A stretch of 64,000 nt of DNA from Chamaecyparis obtusa. Taxonomy: Eukaryota; Streptophyta; Pinopsida; Cupressales; Cupressaceae. The notes under the pieces are model-generated. The model was given only the letters and a program-made list of their open reading frames with translations, had not been told where the DNA came from and did not search any database. Below are positions 35,590-46,061 of the stretch, piece after piece; the first letter of the stretch is position 1, and each line of letters opens with the position of its first letter. The DNA lies in the NCBI GenBank assembly GCA_027943335.1, contig BSBK01001304.1, positions 1-64,000 of the forward strand. Reading direction: 5' to 3'. A program made the translations under genes and the position numbers.

Positions 35590-35895
35590 TTATTTTTTTT
35601 AATCCACCCACGGGCGTCACCATTGCGACGGGAGCCCGTCGTAATGCGATGCAGGCATCCATCACAATTGCTTGGGAGGACTGTCGCAATTGCGATGGCC
35701 CTCTGAAGCCATGCGACGGGGGGGCGACGCCCATGCCACTAACAAATTTTAGCAACATTGCGACGGGAGGGCACCGCAATTGCGACGGCTACCCATAGAC
35801 GTCGCAATTTGTGACTAAAAAATAGTGACGTCTATGGGTGTTGTTATTGCGACACATAGCCATCGCAATTGAGACACATAGCCATTGCAAAATGC
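35590..35895. repeat. Right subterminal repeats of the CACTA element
   Basis: TTGCGACG(G) or its complement occurs near 35632, 35643, 35684, 35716, 35758, 35778, 35809 and 35846, with several degraded forms. The density and mixed orientation are typical of CACTA subterminal regions, where TNPA-type proteins bind. The left end has fewer copies. Confidence 0.75.
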
Positions 35896-35912
35896 CCCCA
35901 AATGTATTAGTG
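35896..35912 (-). repeat. Right terminal inverted repeat of the CACTA element
   Basis: Reverse complement of CACTAATACATTTGGGG, followed by gag at 35913-35915. Confidence 0.95.
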
Positions 35913-35915
35913 GAG

Positions 35916-37201
35916 GTAGGCCATTTAGGACCTCTTCCAGGATGTGACCATCATAGATAGACATCTCAGTTGGGACCATCTGCTAGAGGAGTATAGTCAG
36001 GACTATCTAGTTCTATGCATCATGTGCTCCATAGTAGCATAGGCTCTAAACACTGACTAAAGTCAGAGAGGGTTCACACTAGGTTGGTGGAGATTGGTCA
36101 CAGACCTGGTGGCACAACCCCAACAGATGGCATGGGGACCAGTGATCCTTGCAATTATGTATCATGTGCTATGTGAGATTGTCTATAGGGATGACTGATC
36201 ATGGGCATGCAGGCCATCCTAGCACATATATGGGTGTGGGATCACATAGCTATTGTGCGACCATGGGTATAGCCTCAGGAGCAGACGACTGCTTACATAT
36301 ACCAATATAAAGGGTTCATCACATAGCTACATAGTGGTGAACTTACATATTACAAGCAGCTGCTAGATGAGCTAATGACATTTGAGTGGAGACCATACAG
36401 GTTGTGTGAGCAGTGGAATGGTAGGGATCGGGAGCTCGGGTACATGTTATGCAGTCAGCCATTACTAGGTAGGCATGCAGATATTATGGAGCATTTTGTG
36501 ATCACCCAAGTTTGCAGGCAATTTGGTAGGCAATAGAGAGTGGTAGTAGAGACCACCACATATGCTAGGGTATGGGAGGATGAGGGACTAGGATGGATAT
36601 CAATGCTGGATTACTAGTAGGAAGCATAGGAGATAGTAGGATTGTAGAGAGAGCCATGGGAGTACCTACCAGACATGGCAGATGCAGGGTAAATGTGGCA
36701 TACATAAAAGAGTAGTAGAGATGTCCTTTCCCATGATTTACAATCCTAGATGCATAGCCATAGGCACAAGGTGGGGATGGAGATGATGGAGGAGGGGGAG
36801 GTGGTGGGAGAGTAGAGAGAGGCCAAGGGTCTCAATCAGGTGGCTATAGATGGTCACACCAATAGGTGGAGGATGACGAGGAGGAGGAGGAGGAGGTGAG
36901 ACCAGTTTGTCAATGGGTTGATGTAGGGCAAGAGCATCCTATAGCTAGAGGAGGAGAGGATCTCCAAGCTAGGATTCATGCCTTAGAGGTCGAGGTGTAG
37001 CAGCTGAGGACTATGATCACCATTCGTGATCAACAACTTATGGATGGGGGGGCTGAGATATATTGGCAGGAGAGGGCGGCACAAGATGATACTGTGGAGA
37101 TCGGAAAGAAGGTAGCACAGGCAGCATACTACCATGGTTTGTACATAGTATCCATTCCTACTCTAGTTCGAGAGGGTAGGGAGGTCAGACATGTGAGTTG
37201 A
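35916..37201 (+). pseudogene. Plant mobile domain gene, 3' part with coiled-coil tail
   Basis: The domain resumes exactly at the CACTA target site. In one frame TPTDG...DLFQDVTIIDRHLSW, FTLGWWRLVTDL and QMAWGPVILAIMYHVLCEI can be read. After a one-base shift near 36205 the frame continues with HIWVWDHIAIVRPW, FEWRPYRLCEQWNG and EHFVITQVCRQFG, all late PMD landmarks. Several Trp positions are now TAG or TGA. Beyond the domain are an acidic run (DEEEEEE, about 36870-36897) and a heptad-rich stretch to the stop at 37199. It is a decayed gene, antisense to pol. Confidence 0.8.
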
Positions 37202-38929
37202 CAAGATAGAGCCTCTGACTCCACTAGCACATCCTCCAAATGAGGGGAGAGTTAGTCATAGGTTTAGGGTTTTGATGTATAGACATGTCTTGAGACTTGA
37301 TCCAAATTTTGGGATCTCACATTGTATTTGTATCATGATTTATATATATGAGATGGCTAGATTATGATCTATCATGTGTAATTGACTCATTGTGATAGAT
37401 GTTTCATTATTATTATCTTGTTATATTTCTCAAATGTATGATATATGCTTATGAATGCTCATGTATAGTTCCTCGCATGGATGTATGTTTAGTTCTCATG
37501 TTATGATATAGACTCATGTTTCTGAAAATGATCTTTTTGATATGATGATAAGATTAACCCCTTGTGATGACAAGAATATAAAAGGATGGGATATGAAAGA
37601 TAAGAAGTGAAAAGACATGATCAAGAAGAAATGAAAGGCAATTGCAATTGATTGACAAGTCTGTGAAAGATGAAAGGAGAGCTCTCTCCATACGCAAGAT
37701 GCAAAACTAAACTAACATGAACCTAAGAATGCAAGCTACTATGAAAAGTGGTTTACTTGCAAGGTTACAAAGCTGTTAGACTCTAAAAATTATCATTGAG
37801 ATTTATTGATAGCATCACAAGATCATACAATATGCACTAGTATAACTATAGGTATATAAATATGATCTATATCAGATAGGTATGTGGGAATCCCACCTAA
37901 GCATCAAAGACATGTAGGTCAGGATGACTAGTGTAGTGAGGTTCCTTAAGTTTAATATAGAAAGATTATGCTTGCATCGAGACACCAAAAAGTCAAGATG
38001 ACCATAAGCATGCGCTTGTAGAAAATAGTCAAGGATAATACATTAGGGATCCTTAGTGTCAAGGGTAAAAAGCATAAATGCTCATGATAGTTAGGATCGA
38101 CAAGATATACCCACAGGCAGAAAATAGATAAAATATGTCTTCATCCCCTAGTCTTCTAACTATGCATCATTGAAAAATATTAGGGAGAGAACACTCATCA
38201 AAAGAATTCATCATAGATAGCACACAAAGAAATAAAGTCAAACAAGTCTCAGTGAGTCATGTGTTTAAGTGCATGTGTGTAGGTCATAGAGTCAAACTTT
38301 GAGTATCGCATCTGCTAGTCAGGAATATCATATCATTCTAGACTATGGTTAGGATATCTAATAAGTGTTGAGAAACACTTGATGCTAGGGAAGTGTTGAA
38401 AAACATAGTTGGAAAGTGTTGAGAAACACTAGTTGAACCAAGTTTCCCAAGAAACCTTGATGCACAAAAAGACCCAAGATAAGCTAAAACAACATATGCC
38501 CCCTAGACTAAGATAAGAGTAAATTTTAGGCTAGGAGAGACAATGTGAGAAGTGGAGTGAAAGAGTGCCACACAAGACTTATAGACATAGGTGCAAGGGT
38601 CCCAAACAATGCCTGTTTCCAAGTTTTCACCACTTGGAAGATTTTTTAGATTTTTTACAATTTTTTTGTATTTTTGCTACCAAGGTGCTTGTTTCCAATT
38701 TTCACCTAGGCACTTTTTCTATTTTCTAAATTTTTTGAATATTTTGATTTTTTGGTGAGACATCAAAGTGCCTATTGCTAGGTTTTCACTAGGATGCTCT
38801 TTTTTATCAGGACTTTATATGCTTTTTAGGATTTTTTTAGCATCATATATGAAAAAAAAAAATTGAAATTTTTTCAGGATCAATAAGATATATACAAAGA
38901 GCTCAAGAACCCTAGACATAAAACTTCTT
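37202..38929. other. Spacer between the PMD gene and integrase (converging 3' ends)
   Basis: No coding frame is supported. It is AT-rich, with T-rich runs near 38640-38870 and a short repeat of gtgttgagaaacact near 38370-38430. It would hold the 3' end of the plus-strand PMD transcript and separates it from the minus-strand pol. Confidence 0.4.
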
Positions 38930-40060
38930 CAGATGTAGAACATTGATAGGTTTGGTAAGCTCTTCTTCCTCAGGTGTAGATAACTGATAGGCCCCAGACC
39001 CAAATGTTTCCATGATGATGTAATTCCCTAACCAATTTTTTTGAACTTGCCTTTCTACTCTCTGTTCTGCTAATTCTTAGGATTTTCTCTTAGGACTAAT
39101 TCACCCACTTAGAACTCTCTAGGATGAACCTTCTTATTATAGGTAGCAAACAATCTCTTCTAATAAGTGCACATGTGATCAAAGGCAGCCTTGCGACATT
39201 CCTCCAAAGTAGTAAGATCATGAACTCTCATGGCCCTATCATCTTTGTCGGTAATCAAACCATGTAGAGAGACTCTCAGTGATGGTATTTCAACCTCTAA
39301 TGGTAAGACAACCTTAGAACCATAGACCAAGGGAAAAGGTGTGGCACTTGTAAGAGTGTGAATAGAAGTTCTATAAGCCCATAGCGTAGGATTGATCTGT
39401 AGATGCCAATCCTTTCTTGATTTGTACACTATCCTATGAAGGATTTTCAGAAATGTTTTATTTGAGGCCTCAGCTTGGCCATTCCCTTAAGGGTAGTAAA
39501 TATAAGACCAATGTTATTTAATTTTAAATTTTTTGCATAATTGTTTCAGGTCTTTATTCTTGAATTGGCCACCATTATTTGTGACTATGGAAGAAGGAAT
39601 AGCATAGTGGAAAATGATGTGACTCAAGATAAAAAAAGGTAACATGTTTGCCCGTAGTTGCAGACAATGGGATAGCTTCAACCCATTTGGTAAAATATTC
39701 AGTAGCTGTAATAATGAACTTATGCTCACTTGAAGAACTGGGATGAATCTTGCCTACCAAGTCAAATTCCCATTGCTAAAATGGCTAGTATGTAATAGAG
39801 GGAATGAGATTCTCATGTCATTGACATTTCTTGTAGGACTTGGCATATTGAATAGCATTAGCTTGCATAGTAGGCCAATAGTAACTAGCCCTAAGAAATT
39901 TTTGAGCTAACGCAAGACCATTAGAGTGTGAACCACATATGCCATCATTGACTCAAGTTAGTACTTTTTATGACTCCTCTATTTCTAGACACCTAAGGAG
40001 AGTTCCATGTAGACCCTTCATATACAAGTCATGAGAGATGAGGGTAAAATGTGAGGCTTT
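38930..40060 (-). pseudogene. Integrase of the Tat/Ogre-like element, broken
   Basis: Read on the minus strand: a degraded zinc module (about 40030-39830, with SYYWPTMQANAIQYAKSYKKC), the core start FDLVGKIHPSSSSEHKF, then YFTKWVEAIPL. After a frameshift comes SSIVTNNGGQFKNKDL, then GNGQAEASNKT, WHLQINPTLWAYRTS and ATPFPLVYGSKVVLPLEVE, a phrase typical of Tat/Ogre integrases. The first Asp and the Glu of the catalytic triad remain. The second Asp (usually TDNG) is now Asn (TNNG), a G-to-A change. Frameshifts and stops elsewhere make it inactive. Confidence 0.88.
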
Positions 40061-40099
40061 ATAGATGATTTGGCACTTCTCATTTTGTGTTAGATTTTT

Positions 40100-40740
40100 A
40101 GGAATAATCTGATCTCAGCAATAGGAAAATATAGTAGCATAGCGAGATGAGTCATGACTAACCATAGTATAAATGACACGGCCATCAGGGGAATCAAACG
40201 TGGGATGACACAACTCTTCCAGTAGGAACTCAAAGCATGACTCATGCTCTTCCAATTGTAGAATAGATGCCAAAGAAGCCATGGCATCAGTAGCCTTGTT
40301 CTTAGCTCTAGGAATTTTTTGGAATGTAACAGATGTGAAATAATTCCTATGTGAGTCTATCATTTTCTTGTAGGGAATCAACTTGCCATCCTTTCTCTGG
40401 TAATCATTGTTTACTTGATTTATGACAAGTTGTGAATCTTCAAAGATATGTAATTTTTTAATCCTCCATTCTAGGGAAAGCTTAACACCATTGAGAAGGG
40501 CTTCATATTAAACTATATTATTGGTGCATGGAAAGAGAAGCTTATAAGATTTTGGAATTGTGTATCCATGAGGTGTAACAAATAAGATTCTAGTGCTAGC
40601 CCCATTCTGTGTATGAGAACCATTGAAGAACATTTTCCATGTACACCTTGTGACATTCATGATCGAAGCATCTGGGAAGTCTATCTGAAGAGGAGTATCA
40701 TCAGTCATGGGAAATTTGGCCAATTGATCCATGATTGGTT
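40100..40740 (-). pseudogene. Second (archaeal-type) RNase H of the Tat/Ogre-like element
   Basis: After the connector phrase KGKPIMDQLAKFP (minus strand, near 40740) comes WKMFFNGSHTQNGASTRIL and SYKLLFPCTNN, then HIFEDSQLVINQVNN and KNKATDAMASLAS. This is the extra RNase H that marks the Tat lineage, placed between the ordinary RNase H and integrase. The first catalytic Asp (FFDGS in the family) reads FFNGS, a G-to-A change. The frame between about 40380 and 40500 has stops. Confidence 0.8.
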
Positions 40741-42070
40741 TTCCTTTAATGGCTTTCCTTTTGACATATTGAATGTCAAATTTTGAAAGAATCAACATCC
40801 ATTTAGCAAGTCATCCGGTAAGCGCAACTTTACTTAAGAGGTACTTTAAAGGATCAATTTTGGTGATCAATTGCATAGTATGTGTGAGCATGTAATGTCT
40901 AAGTTTTTGGGACACAAACACTACTACTATACAAGCTTTTTCAATGCTAGTATAATTGAGCTCATAAGAAACCAAGGTGTGACTGATGTAGTAGATAGCT
41001 CATTCTTTTCTCATATCATCTTGTTGTGCAAGGAGAGCTCTTAGAGAATTTGTTGTAGTAGATATGTAGAGTATCAAAGGTTTCCCTTGGATAGATGGCA
41101 TAAAATAGGAGGTTTTTCTAGGTAGTTCTTGATTTGGTCCAGGTTCTTTTGACACTCCTCATTCCATATGCAAGTAGCCCCTTTATGCAAATTCTTACTG
41201 AAGGGTTGATCTCTCTTCACTAATTAAGAGATGAACCACCTAATAGATTGGAGACAACCTTGGAGACCCCTTAATTGTTTTATGTTGTGAGGAGGTGGCA
41301 TCTCCATGATAGCTTGCACCTTTTCTAGGTCTACCTCTATTCCTTTTGCTAATATGATATAGCCTAATAATTTCTTAGAAGTGACACCAAAAGAACATTT
41401 CTTAGGATTCAATCTAAGTTGAAATTGTTCCATGCAGTCCAATATCAAACTCAAATTAGATAAATGAGTGTTTCTTAGTTGTGATTTAGCAAGTGTGTCA
41501 TCAACATAGCCTTCCATGTTTTTATGCATCATATCATGGAATATGGTAGTCATAGCTCTATGATAGGTTGCACCAGCATTCTTAAGACCAAATGGCATGA
41601 AATTCCAACAAAAGGTACCCCATGCACACCTAAAAGCTATCTTCTCTTGGTCTTCAGGAGCAATTTTGATCTGATTATATCTGGAGAAGCCTTCTATAAG
41701 GGAATACATTTCATAGCTCATTGTCCACTATCATATCAATGTTTGGAAGTGAAAAATCATCCATAGAGCATGCTTTGTTTAGATCTTTGAAGTCAATGCA
41801 TACACAAATGGACTTATCATGTTTGGAAATATGAACAATATTGGAAATCTACTCAGCGTAGTCAATAGCTCTGATGAAGTTATCTTTTAGAAGCTTCTCA
41901 AGTTTAGCCTTAACCAATAATGCCACATGAGGATGCATCTTTCTGAGTTTCTATTTGATAGATTTTATCTCTAGAGCAATAGAGAGGTGATGCATAATAA
42001 GCTCAGTGTCCAAACTAGGTAGGTCTGAATATGTCCATGTAAAGTTGATCTTTTTCTCTTGAAAAAATGT
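40740..42070 (-). pseudogene. Reverse transcriptase and first RNase H of the Tat/Ogre-like element
   Basis: The longest open piece is 41224-41721: EDQEKIAFRCAWGTFCWNFMPFGLKNAGATY, the catalytic box YVDDTLAKS, and LNPKKCSFGVTSKKLLGYI. The catalytic Asp pair is intact, but the usual YVDDILVKS is altered. Upstream (to about 42070) CVCIDFKDLNKAC and DDFSLPNIDMIVD form the RT fingers, broken by stops. Downstream, the ordinary RNase H (about 40800-41220) is readable only across frameshifts. Confidence 0.88.
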
Positions 42071-42103
42071 GGTAAATTATTCTTTCTCCTCTACCGAGAG
42101 TGA

Positions 42104-43198
42104 CTAAGCTACATGGATTAACTTAGGAGACTCCTTTGTCACCAAGTTGGTTGGTTGTGTAGGTTCTATCAGAACTGAAGATCTTTCCTTGAAGTAGCTG
42201 GGCAGATTACCAATTACCTCATCCTCAAGTGCCTCGGAGAGGTTTTCACCCTTAGATACATCTTTATTTTTACTATTTTGAGGTTTAGACACCCCCACAA
42301 TATGGTATTCACCATCCAACCATTTCTTTTTTATTTTGATTTTATGACTGAGGTACTTGATATCTGATACTGTAATATTTGTTGCTAGTTTGCTGGTGGA
42401 AGAGGTGATAGGTTCAATGACATTGAGGTAACAAGCGATCTCATAGTCATTTTGGAAGGAAGGCAATGTAGGTCTTTGATCCTGGGTGGACCAATCTATG
42501 AGATCTGAGTGTATGAGAGGGATAAAAGTGATGGGTTCAAGGGTATTGATGCAATAGGTATAGTCTCTGGTGATGAGAGAAGTCGACCCTATAGGGTAAG
42601 CTCCAAAAGTATCAAGATCTAGATTTGGCATAGAAGGACCAGTGTGGTTCACTAAAGCAATATGCAGAATGAACTCGTCAGACCCTACGTGAGACTCATC
42701 AACTACGTCAAGTTGGGCACTATAAGTATGAATCACATCAACTTCCATATCCACTATGGAAGATCCTTTTGAGAGAGTGTCCCATTCATACTCATTTGAA
42801 TCTGTCATTGAACTTCTACTGGGATGTTTGGACCAAGAAGGTTTAGGATGCCTATAAGTAGAGACACTCATGCCATTATTTGTGAGATCTTCTCTTTCTA
42901 GTAACCGCATAATATTTCTATGTTGTCTATCTCTAGGGTCAAATTCATTAGGTACATCATCACTAGACATAGAGGCTTCAGCTATGTCATCATTGGGTAT
43001 GCTTTCTTCTCCCCAAAGGAGTGAAGTAGAAGGGAGACCATCTCCCATTTGAGCCATAGTGTATAGTGGTGATTTATCCATATCTATAACTGAGTCACTA
43101 ATCATGGGAGCATTTTTGGAACATTTAGTGGGGTCATCATCGGCACCATATCCTAGACCTATGGTATCCTTAGAGTGTTGACCATCAGTATAACTCAA
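42104..43198 (-). pseudogene. Protease-to-RT linker of the Tat/Ogre-like element
   Basis: This is an open frame of 364 codons beginning near SYTDGQHSKDTIGLGYGADD. The phrase GLGY after a short Glu/Asp-rich stretch is a known feature of the linker before the RT in Tat/Ogre polyproteins. The rest is acidic and Ser/Asp-rich with no domain. That it stayed open for over 1 kb while neighbouring domains broke is probably chance or low stop content. Confidence 0.6.
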
Positions 43199-43258
43199 AG
43201 GTTAAACTAGAGCATGTCCATTATTACTTAAAGGTCCTTGGCCTTGATAACCCATTTG

Positions 43259-44150
43259 CTAAAAAAATGTGTAGCCTCTAACATAGCATCCAGGGGAGAT
43301 GGGAATAGCAACTATCATACTATCTTCTTCTTCTTTATAGATCCAATCTCTAATAGCTTGTTCTTCTTTCTCTACCTCTAAGGGTATAGATGCTTTAACA
43401 AAGGTACCAAAAATTATCATGGTAGAAGTAGAAGGCTTCATCTTGTCTGAAGGTCTACCATATGACTTAGGAGAAGTAGGCATAGCAGCAATAGAATCCA
43501 ATGTGTATTCACCCATACCAATACTCATCATTTTTAATTTCTTCTTAGCAGCAATAAGGGATGCACTAGGATCATGGGAAGGTTTATTGTGTGTGAAGAA
43601 CATTTTAGTGGTAGTGAGAGGATTGATAGAAATAACATTGTCCCCACGAATCATGATTTCTACTCCATTGTATGGGAATTTGATGCATTGATGGTAGGTA
43701 GAAGGAACAACTTTCATGTCATGGATCTAAGGATGACCTAGAAGAATATTGTATGTGAGTGGGATGTCTAACACTTGAAACACAATATCACTCATAATTG
43801 GACCCACTATGATAGGAAGCACAATAAGACCCTTTGAAGATCTCTCCACTTCATCTTATGCATTGATAGTGATATTTTTCCTAGGATCTACAACAAATTT
43901 GAAAAATCCCAATTGTTGCACAACATGAAAGGACTCGGCGGACTCGAGTATGGTATACTTTGACCTCGATATGTAAAGCAAGATTATGTGGGTGACTAAG
44001 GGATGTGTCATCCTCTACAACAAATGTGAGATAGTGAGGAGATGAGATATGATTGACCATAGCCTGGAACTTATCTGGATCAATGTTATTGGGGACATTC
44101 ACTTTGCGTAGAGCCTTATCAAGGATCTCTTTGTGCAAGGGGGATAGCTC
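43259..44150 (-). pseudogene. Protease region of the Tat/Ogre-like element
   Basis: On the minus strand the region reads LHIEVKVYHTRVRRVL (before the active site), then IPLTYNILLGHP...IHDMKVVPSTYHQCIKFPYNG, matching the retropepsin flap-to-C-terminus of Tat elements (LGRPWIH-like, VPSTLHQ-like). The D[ST]G active site expected after RRVL is not readable; CCATIG stands there instead, so the core is damaged. A linker to 43259 follows, with IPISPGCYVRGYTFF at the end. Confidence 0.65.
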
Positions 44151-44156
44151 AAGAAA

Positions 44157-46061
44157 CTAAAAAATGGATATTTGGGCTGGTGTTCTTTGTAACTGGTGAA
44201 CAAGATCACAACTAGATGTGGCTGAAGGAGCCACTTGCTTAGAGGATGAGGCTTGTTTGGGATTGTTAGCAGTTCGAAGGACAATTTTGGCTTGACCCCT
44301 AGTAATAGCATTTAGTGTCTCACTTTGGGAAGATAAACCATCAAGTGTTTGCAAGACCAACCTAGGTGTATCATGATTGATGTCGCTATTACCTTGAGGT
44401 CTCATCATAAAAACACTCTCAATGGGCTCTACCATGATGATCATAGTCTCATTGTGAGTATATGTATAATTAATCTTGGCATCATGATTTTTCTTGTCTG
44501 CTTGAGAGGACTCCCCCTTTTTGTACTTAGGTAGAGGGGTTTTGAAGGCCTTATGATCATAATTATTAACCAAGCCATCTATGAGAATTGTGCCTCCATC
44601 AATAAGATCTTTAATAACATCTTTGAGCTTGAATCAATTATCTATGTTGTGTCCCTTATTTCTATGATAATTGCATAAATGATCCTCTCTCCACCAATCA
44701 AGCTTAACTAGTGGATTGAAGGGACAAGAATTGTCAGGAAGCATAAGATACTTGTTTCCAAACAAGGTCTTAAGAATCACATCATAAGGTTTAGCCAATT
44801 TGGTGTAGACTCATCATTGATATGACTTCTTGGGTTTGTCCACATATTGAGTTTTAGGTACACTTTGAGTGTTGGCAGCCTCTTGTTGTTTAGCTACATA
44901 GATAGCATTAAAGAGCTGGAAAGTGGGCTCTTTAGGTTTAGGAACATCCACAACCCCATCATTGAGAACATATTTATTTTTGTTCCAGGGTTTTTAGTTG
45001 TCCTTTCCACTACCTCTAGTATCTTTGTTGATGACAATATCCCCTTTCCTTATGGCAACATCCTCAATACGGTATGCACTTTCAACCATGTCGTTGAAAG
45101 AGGAAAATAGATGTTTTCTTAGATCATAACATAATTCAAGCACAAGAGTATTGATAGAGATGTCAATATTTTCCTTCTTAGGTAATTAATGAGGATATCT
45201 AGAATATAATGACCTCCAACATTGCAAGTAGGTAGCGAATGGTTCACCTTGATTTTTCTTGAGAGCACACAGATCTATCATGGTAATAGCTAGCTGCTGA
45301 ATGTTGTATGAATAATGTTGAGTGAAATTCCTAGCCAACTCATGAAAGGTCTTGAGAGGAGGTGTCAATTTTGCAAACCATTCCAAAGCTTGTCCTCTTA
45401 AACTCCTCAAGAACAGCCGTAGTAGAAATGTGTCCTTGTGAAAGAAGTCCATGCTAAGAGCATAAAAATGACATGCATGGTCATGGGTATCACCATTTCC
45501 ATCATACTTATTGTATTTGGGAACCTTAATATCCCTAGGAAACAAAACCATGTATAGACTCCTATCAAGGAGAAGATCACAAATAGATTCTACAAAAGAG
45601 ACCTTTGGAGGTTCCTTTTCTATTGCCAATTGAGCAAGATGTTGATTCGTTTGTTTTAATTCATCTCTAAGGATTTATAATTTGGTTAGTACTCTTTCTT
45701 GAATGATTTGGTGGACATCATAACTAGGAGGGAGCTTGTATCCTCTAGAAGTCATGTATTGAAAGTATTGATCTCCATTACGCTCTCAAAGTTTATGCAT
45801 CAAACATTGGGAAGCCTCATCTTGTTCAAACCTCATAAGTTCTTCACTAGAAACATCATCACTTCCCTCTTCCTCATGATGAGATGGAGGAGGTCTAGGA
45901 GGTGAAGAAGGTGTAGCAAAAGTTTGTCTTGGAGGGGACCTTGCTGGCATATTGTTACCATGATTGCCACTAGCTCCAAAAAAAGATCTATTTTCATAAT
46001 CACTAGTCTTAGCTTGATCATGAAACATTCCTCTTGAAGCCATGCACCTAGCAGAATCCAT
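44157..46061 (-). pseudogene. Gag of the Tat/Ogre-like element
   Basis: The N-terminal piece is 45786-46061, proline-rich. The gag core 45186-45629 (minus) reads PRDIKVPKYNKYDGNGDTHD, SLRGQALEWFAKL, FTQHYSYNIQQLA and EPFATYLQCWR, the standard Tat/Ogre gag pattern. A zinc-knuckle relic near 44690-44630 reads CNYHRNKGHNIDN, lacking the final Cys. The C-terminal part (44157-44573) leads into LSPLHKEILDKALRKVNVP, which precedes protease in this group. Several stops and at least one frameshift interrupt the whole. Confidence 0.85.

Larger units (their letters stand above)
7453..35912. mobile_element. CACTA (En/Spm-type) DNA transposon, non-autonomous, 28.5 kb with a nested insertion
   Basis: Both ends carry the inverted repeat CACTAATACATTTGGGG (7453-7469 and the reverse complement at 35896-35912). 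Both are flanked by the 3-bp duplication gag (7450-7452 and 35913-35915), as expected for CACTA transposons. Removing the element and one gag rejoins the PMD gene. Subterminal sequence at both ends is rich in the motif TTGCGACG/CGTCGCAA. No TNP2-type transposase or TNPA-type binding protein is visible, so it must have been moved in trans. The interior holds palindromic arrays, minisatellites, exon-like fragments and a Tekay-like retrotransposon (9098-21708). Without the latter it is about 15.8 kb. Confidence 0.93.

Noticed and set aside
7453..35912. A hidden TNP2-type transposase in the CACTA element
   Set aside because: No frame longer than about 110 codons outside the Tekay-like element, and none shows transposase motifs.
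42870..43691. Plus-strand frames of 60-90 codons opposite the Tat protease and linker
   Set aside because: Antisense shadows of the minus-strand polyprotein.
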